64,000 bases of DNA from JAAYCI01 sp964550985 (lineage in GTDB: Bacteria > Bacillota > Clostridia > Oscillospirales > Ruminococcaceae). Where the stretch lies: contig CAZKBM010000001.1 of the NCBI GenBank assembly GCA_964550985.1, positions 62,001 through 126,000 of the forward strand. Direction: 5' to 3'. Every line of letters begins with the position of its first letter. Within the stretch, counting starts at the first letter, position 1. The notes beneath the pieces were generated by a model. That model saw only the letters and a list, made by a program, of their open reading frames with translations. It made no database searches and was not told where the DNA came from. Positions 44,653-52,525 of this stretch are shown piece after piece. The position numbers were made by a program, and so were the translations under genes.

Positions 44653-46119
44653 ATGGCAAGCCAGCCCAAACACGAGAGCGCCGAGGGCTTTGTGGGCTCG
44701 GTGCTAAAATATTCGGTTTCCACGGTCATCAGTTTTGGCCTGTTTGCGCTGGCCATGCTGCTGGGCAACTTTTTGGTGCCAAACCAGGCGGTGTATGGGG
44801 AAATTGGCCAGTTCACGGCGGTGGTAAACACACTGATGACCATCGTCATCTTTGGGCTGGACCAAAGCTATATCCGCTTTTGCTACGAGCCCCCCGCCCG
44901 CATGACCAGCGCGGGGCTCTTCCGCCTGTGTTTTTACCTCTCGGGCTCGGTGCTTTTGGCGGCGGGGCTTGTCTGCTCGCTCTTTTTTGCGGGGCCGCTA
45001 CATGCCTTTTTCAAGTTTCAAATCCTGGGGCCGCAGGTCATCCCCCTCCTCTTCCTCAGCACCTTTTTTTGGATGGTTGCCCGCTATTTTTACGTACTGT
45101 ACCGCATGGAGCAAAACCTTTTGCTGTACACCCTAACCTCGGTGCTGATGAACTTTTTTTACAAGGTGTTCTACCTGGCGGGGGCTTTTTTCAAAAACCA
45201 GCTTCCCGCCATGGTGGCCTTTTGCATGTTGGGGCTGGGCGGGTTTGCTATTTTTTGCCTGGTAAGCCGCCGTAAACTGCTTTTACCCCAAAAGGGCGAA
45301 AGTTTGCGCGGTGGGCTTGGCACCGTTTTGCCCTACGGCCTGGCCGTTGCCCCCACGGCCATTTTGGTCACCCTCAACAGTACCATTGGCCTTACCTATG
45401 TGGCCCACGCCATCACCGAAAACGCCCGGGGCGTTTACTCCTACGCCTTCCAGCTCTCCAACATCGTAACGGCCATTCAGCTTGGTTTTGCCTCTTACTG
45501 GGGGGCCTATATGTATGCCAACTACAAAACCCAGCAGCCCCGCATAAAAAAGGTACACGATATTTTGAACCTGCTGGTGCTGGTGTTTTTTGCACTGCTG
45601 GTGGCTTTTGAGGACATCATCTTTTGGATACTGCGCAACTACCAGGATGTGCAGCCTATCTTCCCCCTGATGATGCTGGGCGCGGTCTTCCCGGTGCTGA
45701 GCGAGACGACGGCCTATGGCAACACCATTGCCAAAAAACCCATTTTTGATACCCTGGGCAATGCCTTGAGTGTTTTGTGCAATATCGGTTTTTGCGTCTG
45801 GCTCATCCCTCCCTTTGGCCTGCCGGGGGCGGCGGCGGCGCTGGCGCTTGCAAACCTGGCCATGTACCTGTTCCGCACGGCGTTTGGGCAATATTTTTAC
45901 CGCACCGTGCGTTTTCCCGCTAAAACGGTGTTTGCCGTGGCGCTCTCCATTTTATTGGCGCTGGCCGCAACGGTATGGCATGGCAGCCTTTGGCTAAAAC
46001 CTGCCCTCAGTGCCCTTTGCATTTTGCTATACTGCCTTTTGTACCGCGCCGAACTCAAACGCCTGCGGGCCCTGGCTCTTGCCACCCTACAGGGGCTGCG
46101 GCCGCGCGCGAAGCAATAG
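44653..46119 (+). CDS. Wzx-type flippase/oligosaccharide transporter (MOP superfamily)
   Basis: The 488-residue protein has about 12-14 transmembrane segments in the MOP (MurJ/Wzx) pattern, starting with GFVGSVLKYSVSTVISFGLFAL. It should flip lipid-linked oligosaccharide across the membrane. Its presence beside an ABC exporter pathway (17.7-18.5 kb) means two export routes are encoded in one locus. The ATG follows a GGGAGGGG site. The gene lies 65 bases before the amidotransferase. Confidence 0.84.
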   Translation: MASQPKHESAEGFVGSVLKYSVSTVISFGLFALAMLLGNFLVPNQAVYGEIGQFTAVVNTLMTIVIFGLDQSYIRFCYEPPARMTSAGLFRLCFYLSGSVLLAAGLVCSLFFAGPLHAFFKFQILGPQVIPLLFLSTFFWMVARYFYVLYRMEQNLLLYTLTSVLMNFFYKVFYLAGAFFKNQLPAMVAFCMLGLGGFAIFCLVSRRKLLLPQKGESLRGGLGTVLPYGLAVAPTAILVTLNSTIGLTYVAHAITENARGVYSYAFQLSNIVTAIQLGFASYWGAYMYANYKTQQPRIKKVHDILNLLVLVFFALLVAFEDIIFWILRNYQDVQPIFPLMMLGAVFPVLSETTAYGNTIAKKPIFDTLGNALSVLCNIGFCVWLIPPFGLPGAAAALALANLAMYLFRTAFGQYFYRTVRFPAKTVFAVALSILLALAATVWHGSLWLKPALSALCILLYCLLYRAELKRLRALALATLQGLRPRAKQ

Positions 46120-46184
46120 AGGTTCCGCCCGCGCGGCATCCGCCGTAGCGGAGACCAGCTCACCCAGGAAAGGAGACCCACCCC

Positions 46185-47300
46185 ATGCGCTACTGTAAAA
46201 AATGCACCATGCCTGACACCCGCCCCGGCATACAATTTGACGAAACAGGCGTTTGCACAGCCTGCCGCCACTTTGAGGCACGGAAAAATATTGATTGGGC
46301 CCAAAGGCGCAAAGAACTGGAAGTGCTGTGTGATAAATACCGCGGGATGAATGGCCCAGGCGGCTACGATTGTGCCGTGGCCTGCAGCGGCGGGAAGGAC
46401 AGCCACTACCAGGTGCATGTGCTGAAAGAGGAGATGGGCATGAACCCCATCCTTTTCACCGTAGAGGATAATTTCCCCATGACCGAGGCGGGCAAGCATA
46501 ACCTGCGCAATATCAGCGAGACCTTCGGCTGCACGGTCATCTCCTGCAAACCCAACATCCGCGCCCAAAAGATTTTGATGCGCCGGTTTTTTGAAAAATA
46601 CGGGAGACCCACCTGGTTCTTGGATAGGCTCATCTACACCTTCCCCTTGCACATGGCGCTTAAATTTAACACCCCCATGCTGTGCTATGGCGAAAATGTA
46701 AGCTTTGAGTACGGCGGCAGCGCCGACAAAGAGACCTACAGCGCCCGTGGGCAGATTGAAAACGGCGTTGCCGTGGGCATGCCCATGGAGGAACTGCTGG
46801 GCGAGGGCGTGACCGAAAATGACCTGAGCCTTACCTTGGCCCCAGCCAAGGAGGATTTGGAAAAGCTGGACCCCTTCTACCTCTCGTATTTCCTGCCCTG
46901 GAACTCGCTGTATAACTACCAATTTTCCAAAAGCCGCGGCTTTCATGACCTCAGCCATGAGTGGGACCGCAGCCACCATGCCGAGAATTTTGACCAAATT
47001 GACTCCCGCGCCTACCTGGTGCACTCCTGGCTGAAATACCCAAAATTTGGCCATGCCGCCGCCACCGATTACACCGCCCGTTACATCCGCTATGGCCTGA
47101 TGAACCGTGACGAGGCAATTGGGGTGATTCGGGAACGCGATGGCGCGCTGGACCCCTTGTGTGTGCGCGATTTTTGCGAGTTTTGCGGGTATAGCGAGGA
47201 TGAATTTTGGGCTGTAGTGGATAAACTGTATAACCCCGAACTGTTTTTTAAAGATGAATTTGGCCGCTGGATGCTGAAAAGCCCCATTTGGGAAGAATAG
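46185..47300 (+). CDS. N-acetyl sugar amidotransferase (WbuX/PseA/PtmG family)
   Basis: The 371-residue protein has an N-terminal zinc-ribbon-like pair (YCKKC at 3-7 and CTAC at 24-27) followed by the PP-loop motif CSGGKDSHYQ, as in ATP-pyrophosphatases. Members convert N-acetyl groups to acetamidino groups on nonulosonic acids or related sugars, with ammonia usually supplied by HisH/HisF-like partners. No such partner is in the window. Within 10 kb of the leg genes, it suggests an acetimidoyl-legionaminic acid derivative. AAAGGAG lies upstream of the ATG. Confidence 0.85.
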   Translation: MRYCKKCTMPDTRPGIQFDETGVCTACRHFEARKNIDWAQRRKELEVLCDKYRGMNGPGGYDCAVACSGGKDSHYQVHVLKEEMGMNPILFTVEDNFPMTEAGKHNLRNISETFGCTVISCKPNIRAQKILMRRFFEKYGRPTWFLDRLIYTFPLHMALKFNTPMLCYGENVSFEYGGSADKETYSARGQIENGVAVGMPMEELLGEGVTENDLSLTLAPAKEDLEKLDPFYLSYFLPWNSLYNYQFSKSRGFHDLSHEWDRSHHAENFDQIDSRAYLVHSWLKYPKFGHAAATDYTARYIRYGLMNRDEAIGVIRERDGALDPLCVRDFCEFCGYSEDEFWAVVDKLYNPELFFKDEFGRWMLKSPIWEE

Positions 47301-47343
47301 CAGGCGGCAGGGGCCGCAGTACGCGGCACAACGGGTAACTGCC

Positions 47344-48435
47344 ATGACCATACACTATTTTACAGAGATGATGGCCGAACTGGGCTTTCACACTGCAGAC
47401 TGTATTGCGGTGGGGAGGCAAAAGGATTGGCCCTGTAGTATTGAGTTTGAAAAAGACGCCGGCAACAACCGCTTTGTTTTGCGTGTGGCGGCTGGTGAAA
47501 AACTGCGCCCCGTAGTAAAAAGCCTGAAAGGGGAGAGGATACCCCACCTGCGCTGGCTGTGCGAGGCGGGCGAAGGGGGAGAAACGCTGGTGTGCGTGCT
47601 CACCCCCCCCAGTGATTTTTATGCAAAGGGAAACATACACGGCGCCCTCAATGCGGCGGTTACGGCCCTGGAAGGCGCGCAGCATACGCCGCCTGTACAG
47701 TGCCCCTTATGTGGCAGCACAGGCTGCGATGCCTTTGCGTATGTAGAAGAGGCCACCCGCCCGGTGCACAGCGGCTGCTTGACCACCCGGCTAAACCTGC
47801 CCGAGGCGGATGTAAAAACCCCCCTAAAAATTCGGGGCAGCTATGTTACGGGCATACTGGGGGCCCTGCTTGGCGCTGCCGTGGGGGCCCTGCCCAACTG
47901 GGCGCAGGCCCTTTCCAGCGGCACCATCAGCGCTATTCTCTACGCGTTTATCCCTTTTGTAAGCGCGCTGTTGTACCGTTTGTTCCGTGGCAAGGCGCGG
48001 CAATTGGCCAGCGGGGTCATTGTACTGTTATCCTCGCTGGGGGTGGCCTTTTTGCTGGAATTGGTTTGGTTTTGGCTGCTTGCCACCACCCAGGCGGGCT
48101 ACAATAAGAGCATTACAGCCACAACGGCCCAGTACTTTGCGGGGCATACTATTGGCCTTACCCTGCGCGAGATGTTCTATTGCCTGTTGTTCCTGCTGCT
48201 GGGCTTTCTGGTTGCGGCCGTTCTGCTGCGCCGGTATGCGGCGTCGGGCACCACGGGCGGGCGGCTCATTCGCGGTGCGGCCTTTGTGCGTAAAACGGCC
48301 TTTACCCAGTGGGAGGGGAAACTTGGCCCCTTGCTTAACGCCGGGGAGGAAGCCCCGGAGGAGGATGAGGCTTTGGCCCCGGCCACCCTCAAAGAGGATA
48401 CAAAATCTGCAACGGCTACGGAGGTGTCTCCATGA
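47344..48435 (+). CDS. Hypothetical membrane protein with CxxC pairs
   Basis: The 363-residue protein has a soluble N-terminal domain (about 1-150) with QCPLCGSTGCD near 119, then four or five transmembrane segments (about 163-300) and a hydrophilic acidic tail. I do not recognise the family. It overlaps sppA by 4 bases (ATGA), so the two are coupled and may act together in membrane protein quality control or secretion. The CPxCG motif suggests metal binding. Confidence 0.62.
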   Translation: MTIHYFTEMMAELGFHTADCIAVGRQKDWPCSIEFEKDAGNNRFVLRVAAGEKLRPVVKSLKGERIPHLRWLCEAGEGGETLVCVLTPPSDFYAKGNIHGALNAAVTALEGAQHTPPVQCPLCGSTGCDAFAYVEEATRPVHSGCLTTRLNLPEADVKTPLKIRGSYVTGILGALLGAAVGALPNWAQALSSGTISAILYAFIPFVSALLYRLFRGKARQLASGVIVLLSSLGVAFLLELVWFWLLATTQAGYNKSITATTAQYFAGHTIGLTLREMFYCLLFLLLGFLVAAVLLRRYAASGTTGGRLIRGAAFVRKTAFTQWEGKLGPLLNAGEEAPEEDEALAPATLKEDTKSATATEVSP

Positions 48436-49646
48436 CAGAAGAACCCGGCAGGTTCTATTCACAAAATGCAGGGGAAGAAGCCCCAGGCCCCGCCTTTTCA
48501 GGCCCTGAGCCCCTCGGCGCAGAAGGCCCGGCAAACGGCGGTGGGGCCCCGGCCCCGCCGTTTGCGGCAGGGCCGGTATTTCCGCCGCCGGGCGGTGTGT
48601 TTTATGGGGTGGGCGCGCCGCCTTTAGCGCCCTATTATGCGGCCTATCAAAAGCCTCCCCGCCCAAAAAAAGGGCTGGAGCTTGCCCTCATTGCCCTTTC
48701 CACAGCCATACTGGTGTTATTGGCCATACTGCTAAGCGTGCTGGCGGCGGCGGTGTTTGGGCTGAACCAGTGGCTACAGCCCGCGGCGGTTGGGGCCGCG
48801 CCGCCCGCCGGCAGTTTTTCGGTCATCCGCATTCAGGGCAGTATCACCTCGGGTGGTGGCGATGCACTGGGCATCAGCGAGCCCAGCTACCACCATAAGG
48901 CCACGCTGGAGTATATTCGGCAGCTGGCCGACGACGAAAACGATAAGGGGATTCTTTTGTATATGAATACCCCCGGCGGCGGCGTGTACGAAAGCGACGA
49001 AATTTACCGCGCGCTGGAGGCCTACCGGGAGAAAACCGGCCGCCCGGTATGGGCCTACATGGCCAAAACCTGTGCCTCAGGGGGTTACTACATCTGCATG
49101 GCGGCCGAAAAGCTGCTGGCAAATTACAACACCACCACAGGCTCCATAGGGGTGTACGTCTCCCTCACCGATGTAAGCGGGCTATATAGCAAGCTGGGTA
49201 TTGAGACGGTGCTCATCCGCTCGGGCGATAACAAGGGGATGGGAACCCCCGGCGTACCCGTGACCGAAGAACAGCGCGCCGTGTTGCAGAGCAGTGTGGA
49301 TGAGAGTTTTGCCCGTTTTGTGGAGCTGATTGTGAAGGGCCGTGACATGCCCCGCAGCGAGGTGCTGCCCCTGGCCGATGGCCGCACCTTTACGGCTAGC
49401 CAAGCCTTGGAGGCGGGGCTGATTGACGGGACGGGGGAGTGGGAGGCCACACTGGATGAGTTTGAGGAGACGACCGGCGCAAGGCCCTATTACCCCAATT
49501 TTTCCAGCCAAACCTACCTTGGGTATCTGCTTTCGGGCGTGATGGAAAGCCTGCCCAAAAGTGACACAGAGGCCGCGCTGGATGCAGCCGAGGCCCTGCC
49601 CCAGGGCGTGCCCATGGCCTACGCCTATGAACTTGCGGAAGGCTAG
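48432..49646 (+). CDS. sppA: Signal peptide peptidase SppA-type S49 protease
   Basis: The 404-residue protein has a proline/glycine-rich N-terminal tail facing the cytoplasm (about 1-78), one transmembrane helix (about 83-110) and an S49 protease domain. The catalytic Ser216 is in AKTCASGGYY and the general-base candidate Lys268 in SGDNKGMG. It should cleave residual signal peptides or other membrane peptides. The N-terminal tail is longer and lower in complexity than in most bacterial SppA. It starts within the preceding membrane-protein gene. Confidence 0.86.
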   Translation: MTEEPGRFYSQNAGEEAPGPAFSGPEPLGAEGPANGGGAPAPPFAAGPVFPPPGGVFYGVGAPPLAPYYAAYQKPPRPKKGLELALIALSTAILVLLAILLSVLAAAVFGLNQWLQPAAVGAAPPAGSFSVIRIQGSITSGGGDALGISEPSYHHKATLEYIRQLADDENDKGILLYMNTPGGGVYESDEIYRALEAYREKTGRPVWAYMAKTCASGGYYICMAAEKLLANYNTTTGSIGVYVSLTDVSGLYSKLGIETVLIRSGDNKGMGTPGVPVTEEQRAVLQSSVDESFARFVELIVKGRDMPRSEVLPLADGRTFTASQALEAGLIDGTGEWEATLDEFEETTGARPYYPNFSSQTYLGYLLSGVMESLPKSDTEAALDAAEALPQGVPMAYAYELAEG

Positions 49647-49669
49647 GGCCATGTTTCACACGACGGTTT

Positions 49670-51007
49670 GTGCAACATGATATCAATATCCTGTGTTTTA
49701 CTCGTAAAGGAGTGAGAATACTGCCTGAAATACCCGAACATGACAGAGCGCTAAAAGCAGAGGCGCAAGCAGAGCCCGAACGGGTATTGCTGCTGGGGCT
49801 GGATACAGGGGCCTATGACGCCGAACGGAGTATGGAAGAACTTGCGGCTTTGGCCGAGGCAAATGATATGGAACCCGTGGCCCAGCTTTTGCAAAAGCGC
49901 CGCGCGCCCGATAGCGCCACGGCCCTGGGCACAGGGCGGCTGGAAGAGGCAAAGCAACTGGCGGAAAATTTGGGGGCGCAAAGCGCCGTGTACGACGGCG
50001 AGCTCTCGGGCAGCCAGCTGCGCAACCTCTCAGAGGCGCTGGGCCTGCCTGTTATGGACCGCACCCTGCTTATTTTGGCCATTTTTAAAAACCGTGCGGT
50101 GAGCCGCGAGGGCAAAACCCAAACGGAATTAGCTACGCTGGAGTATCGCCTGCCCCGCTTACTGGGCCTTGGGCAGGTTTTGTCCCGCCAGGGGGGCGGC
50201 GGTGGCGGTGGCGGCGGCGCCCGGCGCGGCGGCGGCGAAACCCAACTGGAATATGACCGCCGCTATATACGGCATCGCATCACTGTGCTGAAAAAGCGCT
50301 TAAACGCCATGCGGGCCCGCCGGGAGGAAACCCGCCGCAGCCGCGAGAAACGGGCCGTGCCTCTTATTGCACTGGTGGGCTATACAAATGTGGGCAAATC
50401 CAGCCTGCTAAACGCCCTAACCGGCAGCGAAATAGCCGCAAAGGATCGCCTGTTTGAAACCTTGGATCCCACGGCCCGCCAACTGCAGCTGCCCAGCGGG
50501 CAGGAGGCCATTTTGATAGACACGGTGGGCTTTGTCTCCCGTTTGCCCCACAACCTGGTGGAGGCTTTTAAAAGCACCCTGGAAGAAGCCCGCTACGCGG
50601 ATTTGCTGCTGAAAGTGTGCGATGCCTCAGACCCCGGCGCCCCCCAGCAGCTTGCCGTAACCGATGAGGTGTTGGCCTCGCTTGGGGCCAAGGGGGAGGC
50701 GCTTACGGTATATAATAAGTGTGATCGCCTGCCCGCCTTGCAGCCGCTGGATCCAACGGCGCTGGCTGTGAGCGCCGTAACGGGCCAGGGCCTGCCCGAA
50801 CTGCTTGCCGCCATAGCCAAAGCGCTGGAAAACCGGGTGCGGCCGGTGAGCATCTGCCTGCCATACAACCAAATGGCCCTGGCGGATGTGCTGCGCCGCC
50901 ACGGCAATGTTACAAAAGAGGAATTTCGCCCCGAGGGGGTGTACCTGGAGGGCCAGGTGGAGATGCAGTACCTCCACCGCCTTGCCCCCTTTTTTGTAAA
51001 CCACTAG
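49670..51007 (+). CDS. hflX: GTPase HflX
   Basis: The 445-residue protein has the HflX N-terminal domain (DTGAYDAERSMEELAALAEA, then GTGRLEEAKQLAE), a glycine-rich linker containing nine consecutive Gly near residue 175, GGGETQLEYDRR, a coiled-coil basic segment, and a TRAFAC GTPase domain with GYTNVGKSS as P-loop and DTVGF. It binds ribosomes and rescues stalled ones. The start is uncertain: GTG 49670, GTG 49712 and CTG 49721 are possible; AAAGGAG lies 8 bases before CTG 49721. Confidence 0.9.
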   Translation: MQHDINILCFTRKGVRILPEIPEHDRALKAEAQAEPERVLLLGLDTGAYDAERSMEELAALAEANDMEPVAQLLQKRRAPDSATALGTGRLEEAKQLAENLGAQSAVYDGELSGSQLRNLSEALGLPVMDRTLLILAIFKNRAVSREGKTQTELATLEYRLPRLLGLGQVLSRQGGGGGGGGGARRGGGETQLEYDRRYIRHRITVLKKRLNAMRARREETRRSREKRAVPLIALVGYTNVGKSSLLNALTGSEIAAKDRLFETLDPTARQLQLPSGQEAILIDTVGFVSRLPHNLVEAFKSTLEEARYADLLLKVCDASDPGAPQQLAVTDEVLASLGAKGEALTVYNKCDRLPALQPLDPTALAVSAVTGQGLPELLAAIAKALENRVRPVSICLPYNQMALADVLRRHGNVTKEEFRPEGVYLEGQVEMQYLHRLAPFFVNH

Positions 51008-51041
51008 GGCAAATTAGCATAACATGAGATATGCTGCTCTT

Positions 51042-51129
51042 GGCAGAAACGGCGAATGGCTGCGTTGTCGTCAATCGCAATACATACAGTATTGCTCAAT
51101 CCTCCGCCTTGCCCTACACCGTTTCTGCC
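51042..51129. other. Structured non-coding element bounded by 11-bp inverted repeats
   Basis: GGCAGAAACGG (51042-51052) and CCGTTTCTGCC (51119-51129) are perfect inverted arms around about 66 bases. Inside, GCAATAC and GTATTGC form another 7-bp hairpin. It has no reading frame and no T-run. It lies between hflX and a minus-strand terminator and could be a miniature mobile element or a structured RNA. Confidence 0.5.
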
Positions 51130-51181
51130 TGCGTTCGCTATATCTATGTTTTGTTAATCTGCCCTAAAAACAGGCATAAAA

Positions 51182-51209
51182 AGGGCCCCCGCAAAACTGC
51201 GGGGGCCCT
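51182..51209 (-). terminator. Rho-independent terminator for the FliD-like gene
   Basis: A 12-bp GC-rich stem (AGGGCCCCCGCA pairing with TGCGGGGGCCCT) with a 4-base loop. On the minus strand it is followed by a T-run (the plus strand reads AAAAA just before it), so it terminates leftward transcription from the gene ending at 51245. Confidence 0.85.
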
Positions 51210-51244
51210 GGCTATTTCATTACCCAACGCCACACGCCTGTAAC

Positions 51245-52030
51245 CTATACCAGCAGGTTCATCATAACGCCTACGGCTTGGTTATTCATGGTGTAGGCAT
51301 TGCCGCGGAAGGAATCATACATCTCTTTAAAGGGGTTTTCGTTTTGGATAGATTTGATGTTGGCCAGGTCGTTCATAACCAAATCCCGCGCCGAAATATT
51401 TGTGCCATATTGGGCGTATTTCATGGTGTTATCGGCTATGCCGCCAAAACCGCCCAAAATGTCCCGGTAAAGCTTCTGGTTCTCCGGCCCGGCCTCTTTA
51501 AAGGCTTTGGTCATCTTGGCCTGGTCCAGGGCAAGGCTGCCATCCTTGTTCACCGTAACGCCAACCATGGCCATACCGGCCTCGGGGGCGGGGTCTTGCA
51601 CCATCCGGCCCAGTTGCTTCATAACGCCGGGGCCCCGCCCCGCATTGTCGTTCAGCAGCTTCAGGGTGCTGTTGTATTGGTCCACAAATTTTTGGGTGGC
51701 GTCTACGGTTTTTTTAATGGTGTCGTCCGTCACCTGGCCATTTTTGTCATACAAAAGCTTGTCCAGGTTCCCTAGGCGAATGCTGCCGGCCGATTGCTCC
51801 AAGGATTTGAGGCTGGCAGTATAACTGTCTAAGAACTTCGCCGTATCCTTTTTTAGCGTGGTGGTGGTTGCCTGGTTGCTTTTGTACTGGTCCATCAGTT
51901 CCTTGGCCTGCGCCTGCGCATTTTTTTGCGCACCGGCATAGTCCCACACAGAACTGGTAGAAGTAGCGCCGCCTTTAAAAGAATAGGGGCTTAAATACGA
52001 ATTGAGATAGGTGTCGATGCCGGTTGCCAT
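51245..52030 (-). CDS. FliD-like (flagellar hook-associated protein 2-like) orphan protein
   Basis: The 261-residue protein is helical and has no signal peptide. Its middle resembles the C-terminal FliD region: FVDQYNSTLKLLNDNAG, a VGVTVNKDGSLALDQAKMTKAF segment (compare IGI-x3-DGTL-LDE-KL in FliD), and a C-terminal MNNQAVGVMMNLLV. It is much shorter than FliD (usually 400-500), and no other flagellar gene is in the window. The start is ATG 52030 with AAAGGAAG about 8 bases upstream. It could be an orphan secreted or surface filament protein. Confidence 0.55.
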   Translation of the reverse strand: MATGIDTYLNSYLSPYSFKGGATSTSSVWDYAGAQKNAQAQAKELMDQYKSNQATTTTLKKDTAKFLDSYTASLKSLEQSAGSIRLGNLDKLLYDKNGQVTDDTIKKTVDATQKFVDQYNSTLKLLNDNAGRGPGVMKQLGRMVQDPAPEAGMAMVGVTVNKDGSLALDQAKMTKAFKEAGPENQKLYRDILGGFGGIADNTMKYAQYGTNISARDLVMNDLANIKSIQNENPFKEMYDSFRGNAYTMNNQAVGVMMNLLV

Positions 52031-52394
52031 AACTTCCACTTCCTTTCAGGGGCCTTGCGCCCCCAACCCATAGAGCATACTCTTTTTGGTACGCAGGTAT
52101 TTGCCTGCTTATAAAAAATTTATAAGAGTGTTTTTTCTACCGGTAAGCCCAAAGCCTAACGCAGGTAAGCCATCCTCCGCTTTTTCCGCTTGTGCGGTGA
52201 GCATAAAAAGCGGAACACTACTTCCTTCTTTATCCTTATATTCGGCAGCTATACTTAAAACTTTACACCTAATATAAAAATAATTTTAGGAAAAGTATAT
52301 ATAGGTTTTGACGAAAGACGGTAGATAAAGAATCTGACTAAAAATAAATGCGATTTATTACAGTTTTTCAAAAGGTTGCGCAGCAAGCTTTCGT

Positions 52395-52447
52395 TATAAG
52401 AGTTTCTCAAAAAGTTGTGCAGTAGGTTTTTGTAAGAAACTCTTATA
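52395..52447. repeat. 13-bp perfect inverted repeat
   Basis: TATAAGAGTTTCT and AGAAACTCTTATA pair perfectly around a 27-base loop. Its loop overlaps the second unit of an imperfect direct repeat. No T-run follows, so a terminator is doubtful. Confidence 0.6.
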
Positions 52448-52466
52448 CAGAGTAGAAACTGTTAGG

Positions 52467-52520
52467 CAGCGCCTGATTTTTACCGTATTTGTGCGCAACA
52501 GTTTGTTTATTTGCTGTAAA
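52467..52520 (+). repeat. Dispersed intergenic repeat, copy D
   Basis: It reads CAGCGCCTGATTTTT, then GTATTTGTGCGCAACAG, then TTTGTTTATTTGCTGTAAA. It ends six bases from the stop codon of the minus-strand SPFH gene, the same arrangement as copy B with the lipoprotein gene. Confidence 0.65.
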
Positions 52521-52525
52521 CAAAT

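Larger units (their letters stand above)
52031..52525. other. Long non-coding gap with several inverted and direct repeats
   Basis: No supported gene lies here. It holds a nested inverted repeat (CCGCTTTTT at 52177-52185 with AAAAAGCGG at 52205-52213, inner CCGC/GCGG), a 13-bp inverted repeat at 52395-52407 and 52435-52447, an imperfect direct repeat of about 30 bases at 52367-52435 (TTTTTCAAAAGGTTGCGCAG against TTTCTCAAAAAGTTGTGCAG), and dispersed repeat copy D. On the minus strand, TAAA-N15-GCCGAATA at 52239-52265 weakly resembles a sigma-D flagellar promoter. Confidence 0.5.

Noticed and set aside
45897..47351. Minus-strand open frame of 484 codons
   Set aside because: It is antisense to the amidotransferase and flippase genes, which have clear motifs and ribosome sites; it is a GC-driven shadow.
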